Source of the DNA: Thermomonas sp. | Lineage (GTDB): Bacteria; Pseudomonadota; Gammaproteobacteria; Xanthomonadales; Xanthomonadaceae | Length of the DNA stretch: 64,000 nt | Direction: 5' to 3' | Assembly: GCF_023953935.1 (NCBI RefSeq) | Contig: NZ_JAMLIW010000009.1 | Location: forward strand, 1 to 64,000 | In this document: positions 34,770 to 43,820 of the stretch, in pieces | Position numbering within the stretch: the stretch's first letter is position 1 | How the letters are laid out: each line of letters opens with the position of its first letter | Notes under the pieces: model-generated | What the model saw: only the letters and a program-made list of their open reading frames with translations | Told to the model about the DNA's origin: nothing | Database searches by the model: none | Translations under genes and position numbers: made by a program

Positions 34770-36986
34770 ATGTCCCGCTCCGCACTCGTCACCAACGCCC
34801 TGCCCTATGCCAACGGCCCCCTGCATCTGGGCCATCTGGTCGGCTACATCCAGGCCGATATCTGGGTGCGGGCGCGGCGGATGCGCGGCGCTACGGTGCA
34901 CTACGTCTGCGCCGACGACACCCACGGCACGCCGATCATGCTGGCAGCGGAAAAGGCCGGCACCACGCCGGAGGCCTTCATCGCCGCCATCCAGCAAGGG
35001 CACGAACGCGACTTCGCCGCCTTCGGCGTGGCCTTCGACCACTACGACTCCACCAACTCGCCCACCAATCGCACCCTCACCGAGCAGATCTTCGCGCGCC
35101 TCGATGCCGGCGGCCACATCGCGCGCCGTAGCGTGGCCCAGCTGTACGACCCGGTCAAAGGCATGTTCCTGCCAGACCGCTACGTCAAGGGCACCTGCCC
35201 GAACTGCGGCGCGCCCGACCAGTACGGCGACAACTGCGAAGTTTGCGGCGCGGCCTATGCGCCGACCGAGCTGAAGGATCCGCGTTCGGCGGTTTCCGGC
35301 GCGACGCCCGAATTGCGCGACTCGGAACACTACTTTTTCGAAGTCGGCCGTTTCGACGCCTTCCTGCGCACGTGGCTGGCGGGTGACAGCGCCATCCCCG
35401 GCGTCAAGGCCAAGCTCAAGGAGTGGCTGGACGCCGAGGGCGGTTTGCGCGCCTGGGACATCTCCCGCGACGCACCGTATTTCGGTTTCGAGATTCCGGG
35501 CGCGCCAGGCAAGTATTTCTACGTGTGGCTGGATGCGCCGATCGGCTACCTGTCGGCCTTCCGCAACCTGTGCGACCGGCAGGGGCTCGACTACGACGCC
35601 TTCCTGAAGCCCGACAGCGCCGCCGAGCTGCACCACTTCATCGGCAAGGACATCGTCAATTTCCACGGCCTGTTCTGGCCGGCAGTCCTTCAGGGCAGCG
35701 GCCATCGCCCGCCCACGCGCCTGCACGTCAACGGCTACCTGACCGTGGACGGCGCCAAGATGAGCAAGTCGCGCGGCACCTTCATCATGGCCCGCACCTA
35801 TCTCGACAGCGGCCTCGATCCGGAAGCGCTGCGCTACTACTTCGCCGCCAAGTCCTCCGGCGGCGTGGATGACCTCGATCTGAACCTGGCCGATTTCGTG
35901 GCCCGGGTGAACAGCGATCTGGTCGGCAAGTTCGTCAACATCGCCAGCCGCTGCGCCGGTTTCATCGAAAAGCGCTTCGCCGGCCAACTGGCGGCGGCGC
36001 TGCCCGACGCCGCGCAGTACGCGCGCTTCGTGGCGGCGCTGGCCGAGGTGAGGACCGCCTATGAGGGCAACGATCCTGCCACCGCGATTCGCCAGATCAT
36101 GGCGTTGGCAGACGAGGCCAACCGCTACATCGACGAACACAAGCCGTGGGTGATCGCCAGGCAAGATGGCATGGAGACGCAACTGCAGGCGGTGTGCAGC
36201 CAGGGCTTGAACCTGTTCCGCGTGCTCGCCGCCGGGCTGGCCCCGATCCTGCCGCGCACCAGCGCCCAGGCTGCCGAGTTCCTCGCCGCGCCGGTCACCC
36301 ACTGGAGCGATCTCGATGCGCCACTGCTCGGACACGCCATCAATCCCTACCATCCACTGTTCACCCGCATCGACCAGAAGCAGATCGAGGCCATGGTGGA
36401 AGCCAGCAAGGACACCCTGCAGGCGGATGGCTCTCAGAGTGGCGCAAAGCAATCCTCGACCGTTCATGGTTCGACAAGCTCACCACGAACGGGCGAGAGT
36501 GCCTCCACGGGCGGAAGCACCGGCGCCACACGCTCAACCGTTCGTGGTGAGCCTGTCGAACCACGGACGGCCGCGACAGGCCTCACGCATGCTTCGTCGA
36601 ACTCCACCCCGACCGACAGCCGAAAGGCAGTCCAATCTCCAATTCCGAGTCCCGACCTCGTCACCATCGACGATTTCGCCAAGCTCGACCTGCGCATCGG
36701 TCGGGTGCTTGAATGCGACTTCGTCGAAGGCAGCGACAAGCTGTTGCGCTTCCTGCTCGACGCCGGCGAACTCGGCCAGCGGCAGATCTTCTCGGGCATC
36801 CGCGCCAGCTACGGCGAACCGGAAAAACTGGTCGGCCGCAGCGTGGTGTTCATCGCCAACCTCGCCCCGCGCAAGATGCGCTTCGGCGTGAGCGAAGGCA
36901 TGATCCTGTCGGCCGGCTTCGACGCCATCGCGCTGGCACTGCTCGACGCCGACCCCGCCGCCACACCGGGCATGCCTGTACGCTGA
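34770..36986 (+). CDS. metG: methionyl-tRNA synthetase with repeat-derived linker
   Basis: 738 residues, longer than the usual about 680-700. Class I signatures: HLGH in NGPLHLGHLVGYIQAD, zinc-binding C4 region CPNCGAPDQYGDNCEVCG, and KMSKS in GAKMSKSRGTF; anticodon domain, then a C-terminal EMAP-like tRNA-binding domain (IDDFAKLDLRIGRVLECDFVEGSDKLL). Between the last two (about residues 555-630) is a Ser/Thr/Gly-rich linker of about 75 residues, largely encoded by an inverted pair of REP-like repeats (36461-36570), versus about 20-25 residues in E. coli. Frame is maintained and both flanking domains look intact. Confidence 0.96.
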   Translation: MSRSALVTNALPYANGPLHLGHLVGYIQADIWVRARRMRGATVHYVCADDTHGTPIMLAAEKAGTTPEAFIAAIQQGHERDFAAFGVAFDHYDSTNSPTNRTLTEQIFARLDAGGHIARRSVAQLYDPVKGMFLPDRYVKGTCPNCGAPDQYGDNCEVCGAAYAPTELKDPRSAVSGATPELRDSEHYFFEVGRFDAFLRTWLAGDSAIPGVKAKLKEWLDAEGGLRAWDISRDAPYFGFEIPGAPGKYFYVWLDAPIGYLSAFRNLCDRQGLDYDAFLKPDSAAELHHFIGKDIVNFHGLFWPAVLQGSGHRPPTRLHVNGYLTVDGAKMSKSRGTFIMARTYLDSGLDPEALRYYFAAKSSGGVDDLDLNLADFVARVNSDLVGKFVNIASRCAGFIEKRFAGQLAAALPDAAQYARFVAALAEVRTAYEGNDPATAIRQIMALADEANRYIDEHKPWVIARQDGMETQLQAVCSQGLNLFRVLAAGLAPILPRTSAQAAEFLAAPVTHWSDLDAPLLGHAINPYHPLFTRIDQKQIEAMVEASKDTLQADGSQSGAKQSSTVHGSTSSPRTGESASTGGSTGATRSTVRGEPVEPRTAATGLTHASSNSTPTDSRKAVQSPIPSPDLVTIDDFAKLDLRIGRVLECDFVEGSDKLLRFLLDAGELGQRQIFSGIRASYGEPEKLVGRSVVFIANLAPRKMRFGVSEGMILSAGFDAIALALLDADPAATPGMPVR
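36461..36570. repeat. inverted pair of REP-like units inside metG
   Basis: An inverted copy (36461-36493, containing TTCGACAAGCTCACCACGAA) and a direct copy (36539-36570, TTCGTGGTGAGCCTGTCGAA) of the core found at 10.5 kb, about 45 bp apart. Arms pair over about 30 bases with few mismatches, so the mRNA can form a long hairpin inside the coding region. Encodes the low-complexity MetG linker. Confidence 0.9.
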
Positions 36987-37017
36987 CGGCAGGCGTTCCC
37001 GCGCAGCACATCCTCCC

Positions 37018-37168
37018 GTCGCCCCCGCGCAGGCGGGGACCCAAGCATCATCGAACCTTACCTGAGCTTCATCGGACCGTCGTCCCCGCGCAGGCGGGGA
37101 TCCATGGACGTTGCTCTTTTACGCATGGCACACAAACGTCCATGGATGCCCGCCTGCGCGGGCATGAC
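37018..37168. repeat. REP-like units downstream of metG
   Basis: Three copies of a 26-base palindromic unit (core CCCCGCGCAGGCGGGGA): 37018-37043 and 37079-37104 direct, 37143-37168 inverted. The last two, with TCCATGGACGTT/AACGTCCATGGA between them, form a roughly 90-bp inverted repeat. A different family from the 10.5-kb array. No gene in this stretch. Confidence 0.9.
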
Positions 37169-37238
37169 GCTTCGAACTGGGTGGCGCCCAGAGCGCACAG
37201 TACCCACGAAACCGAACCACATCCACAGTCGTCAACTC

Positions 37239-37436
37239 GCTGCGCTGCGGCGCCTGCTGTAGCGAAGTCAAGGAGGAGCTGCCGCCCTTCGGGCGGCAGC
37301 GGGGGACATGAGCGAAAGCGGGCGCCGCAGCGCAGCGGGCGTGCAACGATCTCGCCGGAATTGGCAACGCCAACCCCAGACCTGCCACCCGAAGGACGGT
37401 AGCAGAGAACGTGAGCGAACGCAGCGCAGCGGGCGC
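37239..37436. repeat. duplicated hairpin module upstream of the RnfB-like gene
   Basis: Arms 37239-37257 and 37318-37336 are inverted copies (18 of 19, the mismatch being a G-U pair in RNA) enclosing a 9-bp hairpin at 37279-37299 (CTGCCGCCC, loop TTC). A related imperfect hairpin follows at 37382-37405, and the 15-mer GCAGCGCAGCGGGCG after TGAGCGAA recurs at 37327 and 37421, so the module is partly duplicated with a period near 94-103 bp. The 507-bp gap 36987-37493 contains only these repeats; a structured leader or non-coding RNA is possible but unproven. Confidence 0.75.
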
Positions 37437-37493
37437 TGCGCCCCACAAAAGCACACACACAACGCGCCCGCATTTTTGCGCTACCGTGAACCC

Positions 37494-37991
37494 ATGCAAA
37501 AGCCGCCAGCCCCCGGCGCCGCCCGACAACCACCCGACGAAGACGAGCGGCACGCGCTGACCGAACGCCTCGACCGCCTCCTGCCGCAGACCCAGTGCGG
37601 GCAATGCGGCTATGCCGGCTGCCGCCCGTATGCCGAGGCCATGGCGCGCGGCGAAGCCGGGCCGAATCGCTGCCCGCCCGGCGGCGACGCCGGCGCCCAC
37701 GCACTGGCCAAAACGCTGGGCATGCCCGCCCGGCCCTACGACCGCAACCGCGGCGAATACAAACCGCATCAAGTCGCCTTCATCATCGAAGACGAATGCA
37801 TTGGCTGCACCAAATGCATCCAAGCCTGCCCGGTCGATGCCATCGTCGGCGGACCCAAGCACATGCACACCGTGCTCGACGACCTGTGCACCGGCTGCGA
37901 ACTGTGCGTGCCGGCCTGCCCGGTGGACTGCATCGTGATGGAACCGGTCGCAGCCGCTGCGCCAGCCGCAGGCGCGGATCCGAAGATCTGA
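37494..37991 (+). CDS. soluble RnfB-like iron-sulfur protein
   Basis: 165 residues. N-terminal Fe-S region CGQCGYAGC with a further Cys in RCPPGG (4Fe-4S type, as in RnfB), then two ferredoxin motifs [12 protein letters not shown] and [12 protein letters not shown]. The N-terminal membrane helix of true RnfB is missing and no other rnf genes are present, so this is the orphan RnfB-like protein seen beside metG in related bacteria. Electron carrier for an unknown partner. The tail is Ala/Pro rich. Confidence 0.9.
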   Translation: MQKPPAPGAARQPPDEDERHALTERLDRLLPQTQCGQCGYAGCRPYAEAMARGEAGPNRCPPGGDAGAHALAKTLGMPARPYDRNRGEYKPHQVAFIIEDECIGCTKCIQACPVDAIVGGPKHMHTVLDDLCTGCELCVPACPVDCIVMEPVAAAAPAAGADPKI

Positions 37992-37995
37992 AACC

Positions 37996-38955
37996 TCAGT
38001 GCGCCGCCTCGGTCACCGCGCAGCCGTCACAGACCCGCTCGACCTTGTAGCCCTTCGCCCGCAGCTGCTCGACCAGACCGTCGGGGCCAAGCAGATGCAA
38101 GGCACCGACCACCACCAGCGTGTTGTCCTTGTGCTCGTCGATCAGGCGTCGTTCCACCTGCGGCAGCCAGATGCGGTTGCGCTGCACCACCACCAGCCGG
38201 TAGGTGTCCGGTGACTTGTCCACCATTTCCGTCTGCATCAATCGCTCCAGCGCGACGGCATCGCCCGCGCGCCAATCGTCGTGCATCACCCGGATCCGGT
38301 TCACCACCTTCTGTGGATCATCCAGAAATTCATCCAGATCGCGCACCTGCTCCGGATACGGGATCGCATCCAGCGCCGCGAACCCGTCCGCTGCGGTTTC
38401 CAGCCCGCGCGCGGGTTTGCCCGCCTCGGTGGCGCGTTCGGCCAGCCAGCGATCCACGCCCAGGTCCTGGCGGAACCCGAGCGCCTGCATCAAGCCGATC
38501 GAGAGCATGGTGCTGACCGCCCACGGCTCGTATCGCTCCACCGCCTGCAGCGAATTGCCGCCGGCCGCCAGCAGGGTGCCGAGGCGTTCGGAGGTTTCCT
38601 TCGGGATCACCGAACTGAGCGTCACCTTGTCATCGTCGTAGCCCATGTAGCGCTGCGCCATCGCCGCCGTTTCCGGTGAGGTCAGCGCCGCCGGATCGAC
38701 TTCGAACAGCAGCGAACCGGCATCTTCAAACGCGCGATCCACATCCGCCGACAGCGGCAGGTCGGCCGGCTTGAGCATGTGGAACGAGCCCAGCAGGTAT
38801 ACCGAATTGTCGGCATCCGACACTCTCCACAGCAGCGGATGGCGCACCTCGACGGGCTTCACGGGCACTGCCGACTTGGCGGCCTGCTGCGCCAGTGACG
38901 GCCCTTGCGGCACCAGCAGCGCGCACAGCAGCAGCGCAAGCATGCGTGGCTTCAT
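37996..38955 (-). CDS. TraB/GumN family protein
   Basis: 319 residues with a signal peptide (about 1-23). Two conserved family boxes: YLLGSFHMLKPADLPL near residue 54 (GxxH) and VVVGALHLLGPDGLVEQLRAKGY near 285 (second GxxH), consistent with a metal-dependent protease-like or haem-binding TIKI/TraB fold. Function in bacteria unknown. Start overlaps the DUF1684 stop (ATGA); last gene of the mutL operon. Confidence 0.9.
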   Translation of the reverse strand: MKPRMLALLLCALLVPQGPSLAQQAAKSAVPVKPVEVRHPLLWRVSDADNSVYLLGSFHMLKPADLPLSADVDRAFEDAGSLLFEVDPAALTSPETAAMAQRYMGYDDDKVTLSSVIPKETSERLGTLLAAGGNSLQAVERYEPWAVSTMLSIGLMQALGFRQDLGVDRWLAERATEAGKPARGLETAADGFAALDAIPYPEQVRDLDEFLDDPQKVVNRIRVMHDDWRAGDAVALERLMQTEMVDKSPDTYRLVVVQRNRIWLPQVERRLIDEHKDNTLVVVGALHLLGPDGLVEQLRAKGYKVERVCDGCAVTEAAH

Positions 38956-39896
38956 TCGGCGTTTCCTTGCGTTGGAGCGGGTTTGACATAGGCCTTCTCG
39001 CCGGCTTCAACGCGCAGGTCCAGTCGATTCTCCGGTGGCGGCAGCGGGCAGGTCGCGAACAGGGTGAACGCGCAGGGCGGGTTGTAGGCTCGGTTGAAGT
39101 CGATCACGAGGTTGCCCTGCGCATCCGGCATTGGCGCATCGATGAAGCGCCCGGCGCCGTAGCTGCCGTGGCCGCTGGTGCGATCGGCAAAGACCAGGAA
39201 CAGCGTTCCCTCGCCTTCATCAAGCGCTTCGATCCGGTAGGTCTTGCCGTCGCGAGTGAATTCGACGACCCCGGGGTTGGCAATCCGGTCGGTGCTGCCG
39301 ATGATGTTGCCGATCTCCCGCGTGGTGTCCTTGGGATGGGCGATGAATCGCGCCTTCACCTGCCAGGCGCGCCCGCCCGGCCAATAGGTCAATCCGGTGA
39401 AATGGCGGCGGGTCGCGGCATCGGCATGCTTGACCCGCAGCCACAGCCGTTCGCCGCGTTCGATCACGGTCACCAGCCCACGGCCTTCGTCAAACCCGAT
39501 CACGCTCGCGCCATTCGGATCGGCATCGCTGCGCAGCTCGCCGCCCTTGCTGGGCTGGCCGTCCAGGGTGAGCTCGGCGTCGGCGCGAAAACCGACTTTG
39601 CCCTTGCGCAGGGTGAACAGGCCCAGGTGCGCCGGCCCCATCAACAGGCGAATGCCATTGTCCGCACCGCTGCCCACCCGGTGCACGCCGTCATCGAGCA
39701 AGTGCAATCCGATCAAGCTGGTCCAGCCGTCGGGTTTGGTCAGTTCGGCCAGGCGCTGCGCGCGCCAGGTGCGCTGCGCCGTCTGATAGGTGGCCTCGGC
39801 CCGCGCCCGCGCTGCCAGCTCCGACGCGCTCGGGTCTGAGTGGTGGTTGCAGCCGGCCAGCAGCACGCACCCCGTCGCGAGGAGTGCCGCCTTCAT
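38952..39896 (-). CDS. DUF1684 lipoprotein
   Basis: 314 residues from the ATG at 39896, overlapping the mutL stop (ATGA). Lipobox LLAGC at about residue 16. DUF1684 pattern: WRAQRLAELTKPDGWTSLIGLHLLDDGVHRVGSG near the N-terminus and VIDFNRAYNPPCAFTLFATCPLPPPENRL near the C-terminus. Conserved exported family of unknown function. Coupled at both ends (mutL upstream, GumN-like downstream). Confidence 0.9.
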   Translation of the reverse strand: MKAALLATGCVLLAGCNHHSDPSASELAARARAEATYQTAQRTWRAQRLAELTKPDGWTSLIGLHLLDDGVHRVGSGADNGIRLLMGPAHLGLFTLRKGKVGFRADAELTLDGQPSKGGELRSDADPNGASVIGFDEGRGLVTVIERGERLWLRVKHADAATRRHFTGLTYWPGGRAWQVKARFIAHPKDTTREIGNIIGSTDRIANPGVVEFTRDGKTYRIEALDEGEGTLFLVFADRTSGHGSYGAGRFIDAPMPDAQGNLVIDFNRAYNPPCAFTLFATCPLPPPENRLDLRVEAGEKAYVKPAPTQGNAE

Positions 39897-41695
39897 CAAC
39901 GTCCGCGCAGGAACCATTTGTCGATCTCCGCGAGCGAAAAACGCGTCCACGTGGGACGGCCATGATTGCATTGCCCGGAGCGCTCGGTGGCTTCCATCTC
40001 GCGCAGCAGGGCATTCATTTCCGGAAGGCTGAGCCGGCGATGCGCGCGCACCGCGCCATGGCAGGCCATCGTCGCCAGCAATTCATCGCGGGTTTCGGCG
40101 ATTCGACGCGTGCTGCCGTGTTCACGCAGGTCGCCGAGCACGTCGCGCAGCAAGGCTTCCACGTCGCCATGCGCGAGCAGGGCCGGCACGCTGCGCAGCA
40201 ACAGTGACTGCGGGCCGCTGCGCTGCACGTCGAAGCCGAGCTGGGCAAGGGTCGCTGCCTCGCGTTCGGCCAGGTCGGCCTCGCGCTCGGACACGGCCAT
40301 GCCCGCCGGCACCAGCAGTGGCTGAGTGCGCAGGCCACTGCCGTCGTACGCCGCCTTCAATTTCTCGTAGCCGATGCGCTCGTGCGCGGCGTGCATGTCG
40401 ACCACGATCAGCCCATCGGCGTTCTCCGCGAGTATGTAGATGCCGTGCAATTGCGCGATGGCGAAGCCCAGCGGCGGCAGGCCGTCCGGCGTTGCATCGG
40501 CAAGCGCGGGTGGCGGCGGTTCTGCGGCCAGCGTGTCACCGCGCGAGGCGTACAGCGCCGCGTATGCGGCAGGCGCATCCGCCACGCGCAGGCCGATGGC
40601 CTGCTGCTGTGGCAGCGAAGGCGACCAGCGCGGCGCGTCCGATGGCAGTGCGGCCTGCGCAGGCAGCGGCGTCGCCACGTTGCCGGCGCGCGTTTCCGCC
40701 AGCGCCGCATGCAGGCTGCGATACACGAAATCATGCACCAGCCGCGATTCGCGGAACCGCACTTCGTGCTTGGCCGGATGCACGTTGACATCGACCCCGC
40801 GCGGATCGAGCTCGAGGAACAGCACGAAGGCCGGATGGCGGCCGTGGAACAGCACGTCGCTGTAGGCCTGACGCACGGCGTGGGCGACGTTGCGGTCGCG
40901 CACGCTGCGGCCGTTGACGTACAGGTATTGCTGGTCGGCACTGGCGCGGTTGTAGGCGGGCTGGGCGATCCAGCCGTGCAGGCGCAGGCCGGCGCCGGCA
41001 TGGTCGATGCGCAGCGCATTGCGCGCGAACTCCTCGCCCAGCGCCTCGTGCAGCCGCAGCTCGGAGCGCATCGCATCATCACCGAGGCCGCCATCGCCCT
41101 TCCAGCGCCGGGTCGGCTTGCCGTTGTGGCTGACCCGCAGCTCCACGTCCGGCCGCGCCAATGCCAGCGTGCGCAGCCATTCCTCGATGTGGGAAAGCTC
41201 GGTGCGCTCGGCGCGCAGGAACTTTCGCCGCGCCGGCACGTTGAAGAACAGGTCGCGCACTTCCACGGTGGTGCCGGGCGGATGCGGATGCGGCGTCACC
41301 GCGCCGGCCTTGCCGCCATCGATGCGCAGCTCCGCGCCATGTTCGCCGTCGTGCCGGCGCGACGCGAGACGGAAGCGGCTGACCGAGGCCACCGATGGCA
41401 GCGCCTCGCCGCGGAAACCCAGCGTGGCCACCGCTTCGAGATCATCGATGGACGCAATCTTGCTGGTGGCATGGCGGCTGACCGCCAGCGGCAATTCCTC
41501 GGCCGCGATGCCGCCGCCGTCGTCACGGATGCGGATCAGGCGCACGCCGCCTTCTTCAAGGTCGATGTCGATGCGGGTCGCGCCGGCGTCCAGAGCATTT
41601 TCGACCAGTTCCTTGACCACCGAAGCAGGGCGTTCGACGACTTCGCCGGCGGCGATCTGGTTGATCAGGGTGTCGGGAAGCGCACGGATGCTCAC
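39896..41695 (-). CDS. mutL: DNA mismatch repair protein MutL with endonuclease motif
   Basis: 599 residues. GHKL ATPase motifs: [25 protein letters not shown], and [16 protein letters not shown]. The C-terminal domain contains [12 protein letters not shown], matching the DxHA(x)2E(x)4E metal-binding endonuclease motif, plus ACHGAVRA and CNHGRPT, so this MutL should nick DNA itself, as expected in organisms lacking MutH. Works with MutS, which is not in the window. First gene of a three-gene overlapping unit. Confidence 0.97.
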   Translation of the reverse strand: MSIRALPDTLINQIAAGEVVERPASVVKELVENALDAGATRIDIDLEEGGVRLIRIRDDGGGIAAEELPLAVSRHATSKIASIDDLEAVATLGFRGEALPSVASVSRFRLASRRHDGEHGAELRIDGGKAGAVTPHPHPPGTTVEVRDLFFNVPARRKFLRAERTELSHIEEWLRTLALARPDVELRVSHNGKPTRRWKGDGGLGDDAMRSELRLHEALGEEFARNALRIDHAGAGLRLHGWIAQPAYNRASADQQYLYVNGRSVRDRNVAHAVRQAYSDVLFHGRHPAFVLFLELDPRGVDVNVHPAKHEVRFRESRLVHDFVYRSLHAALAETRAGNVATPLPAQAALPSDAPRWSPSLPQQQAIGLRVADAPAAYAALYASRGDTLAAEPPPPALADATPDGLPPLGFAIAQLHGIYILAENADGLIVVDMHAAHERIGYEKLKAAYDGSGLRTQPLLVPAGMAVSEREADLAEREAATLAQLGFDVQRSGPQSLLLRSVPALLAHGDVEALLRDVLGDLREHGSTRRIAETRDELLATMACHGAVRAHRRLSLPEMNALLREMEATERSGQCNHGRPTWTRFSLAEIDKWFLRGR

Positions 41696-41786
41696 CCGGC
41701 GATTCTACGGCGTACCGAGCCCGCGCGGTCCCGGCTCCGCCACGACCGATCAGGTCGGCATTGCCTGCCGTCCAGGAATGGCCGGC

Positions 41787-41818
41787 CACGGATCATTCAC
41801 GCAAGTGATTGATCCGTG
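41787..41818 (-). terminator. hairpin between amidase gene and mutL
   Basis: 9-bp stem CACGGATCA/TGATCCGTG, one T-T mismatch, then a further TCAC/GTGA stem with a 4-base loop, 7 bp beyond the amidase stop. No clear T-run. May attenuate read-through from the amidase gene into mutL. Confidence 0.55.
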
Positions 41819-41824
41819 TGAGCC

Positions 41825-43246
41825 CTAAGGACTTCCACCGCCGCGGGTCGGCGTTTCAGCGCGGGCCGACTGCGCCGCCTGCGCGCGCGCCGCATACAGC
41901 GTGCCCGGTGGCGGCTGGCGGGTGAAATAGGCATCGATACCCGTCAGGATCGCGCGCGCCAAGGTTCGCTGGAACGCCGGATCCGCAAGCTGCTGTTCTT
42001 CGTCGGGATTGGAAATGAAGGCGGTCTCCACCAGCATCGCCGGCATCTTGTCGGAGGTGCGCAGGACGGCGAAATTGGCGCGCTCGATATCGGGTTTGTG
42101 GTTGTTGCCCACCTGCTTGAGACCGTCGAGGACGTGGCTTGCGGCGTCCTCGGAGGCTTTCAGGTTGCCGCTTTGGGTCAAATCGAGCAGGACCGAAGTC
42201 AGGGTGTCTCCGGCGGTGCGCACGCGGGCACCGCCGATGATGTCGGCGGCATTTTCGCTGTCGGCCAGCCAGCGCGCGCGCTGTGAGGACGCGCCGCGGG
42301 TCGAGAGGATATAGACCGAAGAGCCGCGGGCGCTGCGGTTTTCGGCCGCGTCGGCATGCACCGAGATGAAGATGTCGGCCTGATGTTGGGAGGCCCGGCG
42401 CGCGCGCAGGTTGAGCGGAATGAACACATCGGAATCACGGGTCAGGAAGGCCCGCAGCCCGGGGGTGGCGTTGACCTGGCGCGCCAGCTCGCGCGCGATC
42501 GCCAGCGTGACGTCCTTTTCCCGGGTCCCGTGCAGACCATGCGCGCCCGGGTCCTGGCCGCCGTGGCCGGCATCGATGGCGACCACCAGCGGTCGCATGC
42601 CCGCGCGCGGCAGCAGCGGCGGCCGCGGGTCGGAGAGATCGGGCGGGGCATCGGCCACCGGCGCGGACACCGCAGGTGCAGGCACGGCGTCAGGCGGAGC
42701 GACGACCGGCGCCGGCGCTGGTGCGGAAGCTGTCACCGGCGCAGACGATGACGCAGCCGCTGCGGAGGCCGGCATCGCTGCCGGCGCAGGCGCTGGCACC
42801 GGTGGCGCGGGACTGCGGGTGTCCGCCACCCGCGGCGGCGCGCCATCGCCAGGCCATTCCAACACCAGCCGGAACCCGGATGCTCCGGCATCCTGCCTGA
42901 CCGGGATCGCCACCACCGCCCGACTCAAATCGAACACGATCCGCACGGTGCCCGGCACTGGCTGACCGCTGCGCACGCCGGTCACTACACCGGCACCGGC
43001 AGGCAGCGTCAACCCACGCGCCAGGCGCCCGTCGGGAAAGTCCACGACCAGCCGCTCGGGGTTGGACAACCGAATCAGCTTGTACGGGCCGCTGCTGTCC
43101 AGCAGCACCTCGGCGCGGGTGCCGGTCGCCCCGGCATCAACACGCAATTCCTTGATTTCTGAAGCATTTACCGTGGAGAACGGCAACGCGAGCCACAGCA
43201 AAGCGGCTGCAACGACCCACCCATGGCGGCTCCCCGTGGTACGCAT
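41825..43246 (-). CDS. N-acetylmuramoyl-L-alanine amidase, AmiC-like with AMIN domain
   Basis: 473 residues from the ATG at 43246 (480 from 43267). Signal peptide, AMIN domain (about 30-130: EIKELRVDAGATGTRAEVLLDSSGPYKL) for septal targeting, a long Pro/Ala linker (about 150-215) and an Amidase_3 domain with zinc ligands in AIDAGHGGQDPGA, the Glu region TREKDVTLAIA, FISVHADA, and catalytic Glu in VETAFISN. Splits peptidoglycan during cell division; usually activated by an EnvC/NlpD partner. Confidence 0.94.
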   Translation of the reverse strand: MRTTGSRHGWVVAAALLWLALPFSTVNASEIKELRVDAGATGTRAEVLLDSSGPYKLIRLSNPERLVVDFPDGRLARGLTLPAGAGVVTGVRSGQPVPGTVRIVFDLSRAVVAIPVRQDAGASGFRLVLEWPGDGAPPRVADTRSPAPPVPAPAPAAMPASAAAASSSAPVTASAPAPAPVVAPPDAVPAPAVSAPVADAPPDLSDPRPPLLPRAGMRPLVVAIDAGHGGQDPGAHGLHGTREKDVTLAIARELARQVNATPGLRAFLTRDSDVFIPLNLRARRASQHQADIFISVHADAAENRSARGSSVYILSTRGASSQRARWLADSENAADIIGGARVRTAGDTLTSVLLDLTQSGNLKASEDAASHVLDGLKQVGNNHKPDIERANFAVLRTSDKMPAMLVETAFISNPDEEQQLADPAFQRTLARAILTGIDAYFTRQPPPGTLYAARAQAAQSARAETPTRGGGSP

Positions 43247-43336
43247 GGCCCGAGTAAACCACCGCATTCGCCGTTTCGCAAGTCTTTTTCCTTGTTAATC
43301 CGTAGCCTGCGTGAATTTTCTCGACATGCAGACAAC

Positions 43337-43816
43337 TCATTCACGCAAGTCGGGGGAATTGATCCCGGCACCCAGACCCTCCAGCCAGCGCTGGCCGCAG
43401 TCTGTCTGCGGCCGCAGCTGGCAGCGCCTGCCCTCACCTTCGACCGCCAGTTCAACGTCCAAATCCGCCGGCGGCAGGGCGCCCTGACCGCGTTCCGGCC
43501 ATTCCACCAGCCACAGCCGCGCCTCCTGCGGATCGAGACCGAGGAATTCGAGCTCACCGGGATGGCCAATCCGGTACAGGTCCAGATGCAGGGCCAATTC
43601 GCCGGAGGCCAGCGCGTAGGGTTCGACCAGGGTGTAGGTCGGGCTGCGGATCGCGCCGGTGACACCCAGCGCCTGCAGCAGCGCCCGCGCCAGCGTCGAT
43701 TTCCCGGCACCCAGATCGCCGTGCAGGTAGACCACGGCGCGTGCGGGCAAGCCGCGGGCAAGGCGGACACCCAGCGCTTCAGTGGCTTCGGCGCTGTCGA
43801 GGAAGCATTGAGTCAT
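43337..43816 (-). CDS. tsaE: tRNA threonylcarbamoyladenosine biosynthesis ATPase TsaE
   Basis: 159 residues from the ATG at 43816. P-loop HGDLGAGKSTLARALLQALG near residue 32, SPTYTLVEPY switch, LDLYR and the WPERG segment. Required with TsaB and TsaD for t6A37 of ANN-decoding tRNAs. Lies between nnr and the amidase gene on the same strand, the usual yjeE-amiB-mutL order, with nnr upstream. Confidence 0.95.
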   Translation of the reverse strand: MTQCFLDSAEATEALGVRLARGLPARAVVYLHGDLGAGKSTLARALLQALGVTGAIRSPTYTLVEPYALASGELALHLDLYRIGHPGELEFLGLDPQEARLWLVEWPERGQGALPPADLDVELAVEGEGRRCQLRPQTDCGQRWLEGLGAGINSPDLRE

Positions 43817-43820
43817 CCGC

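Noticed and set aside
36461-37436. Transposon or insertion sequence remnant downstream of and within metG
   Set aside because: No transposase coding sequence or terminal repeats with target duplications are visible; the units are short REP-like palindromes.
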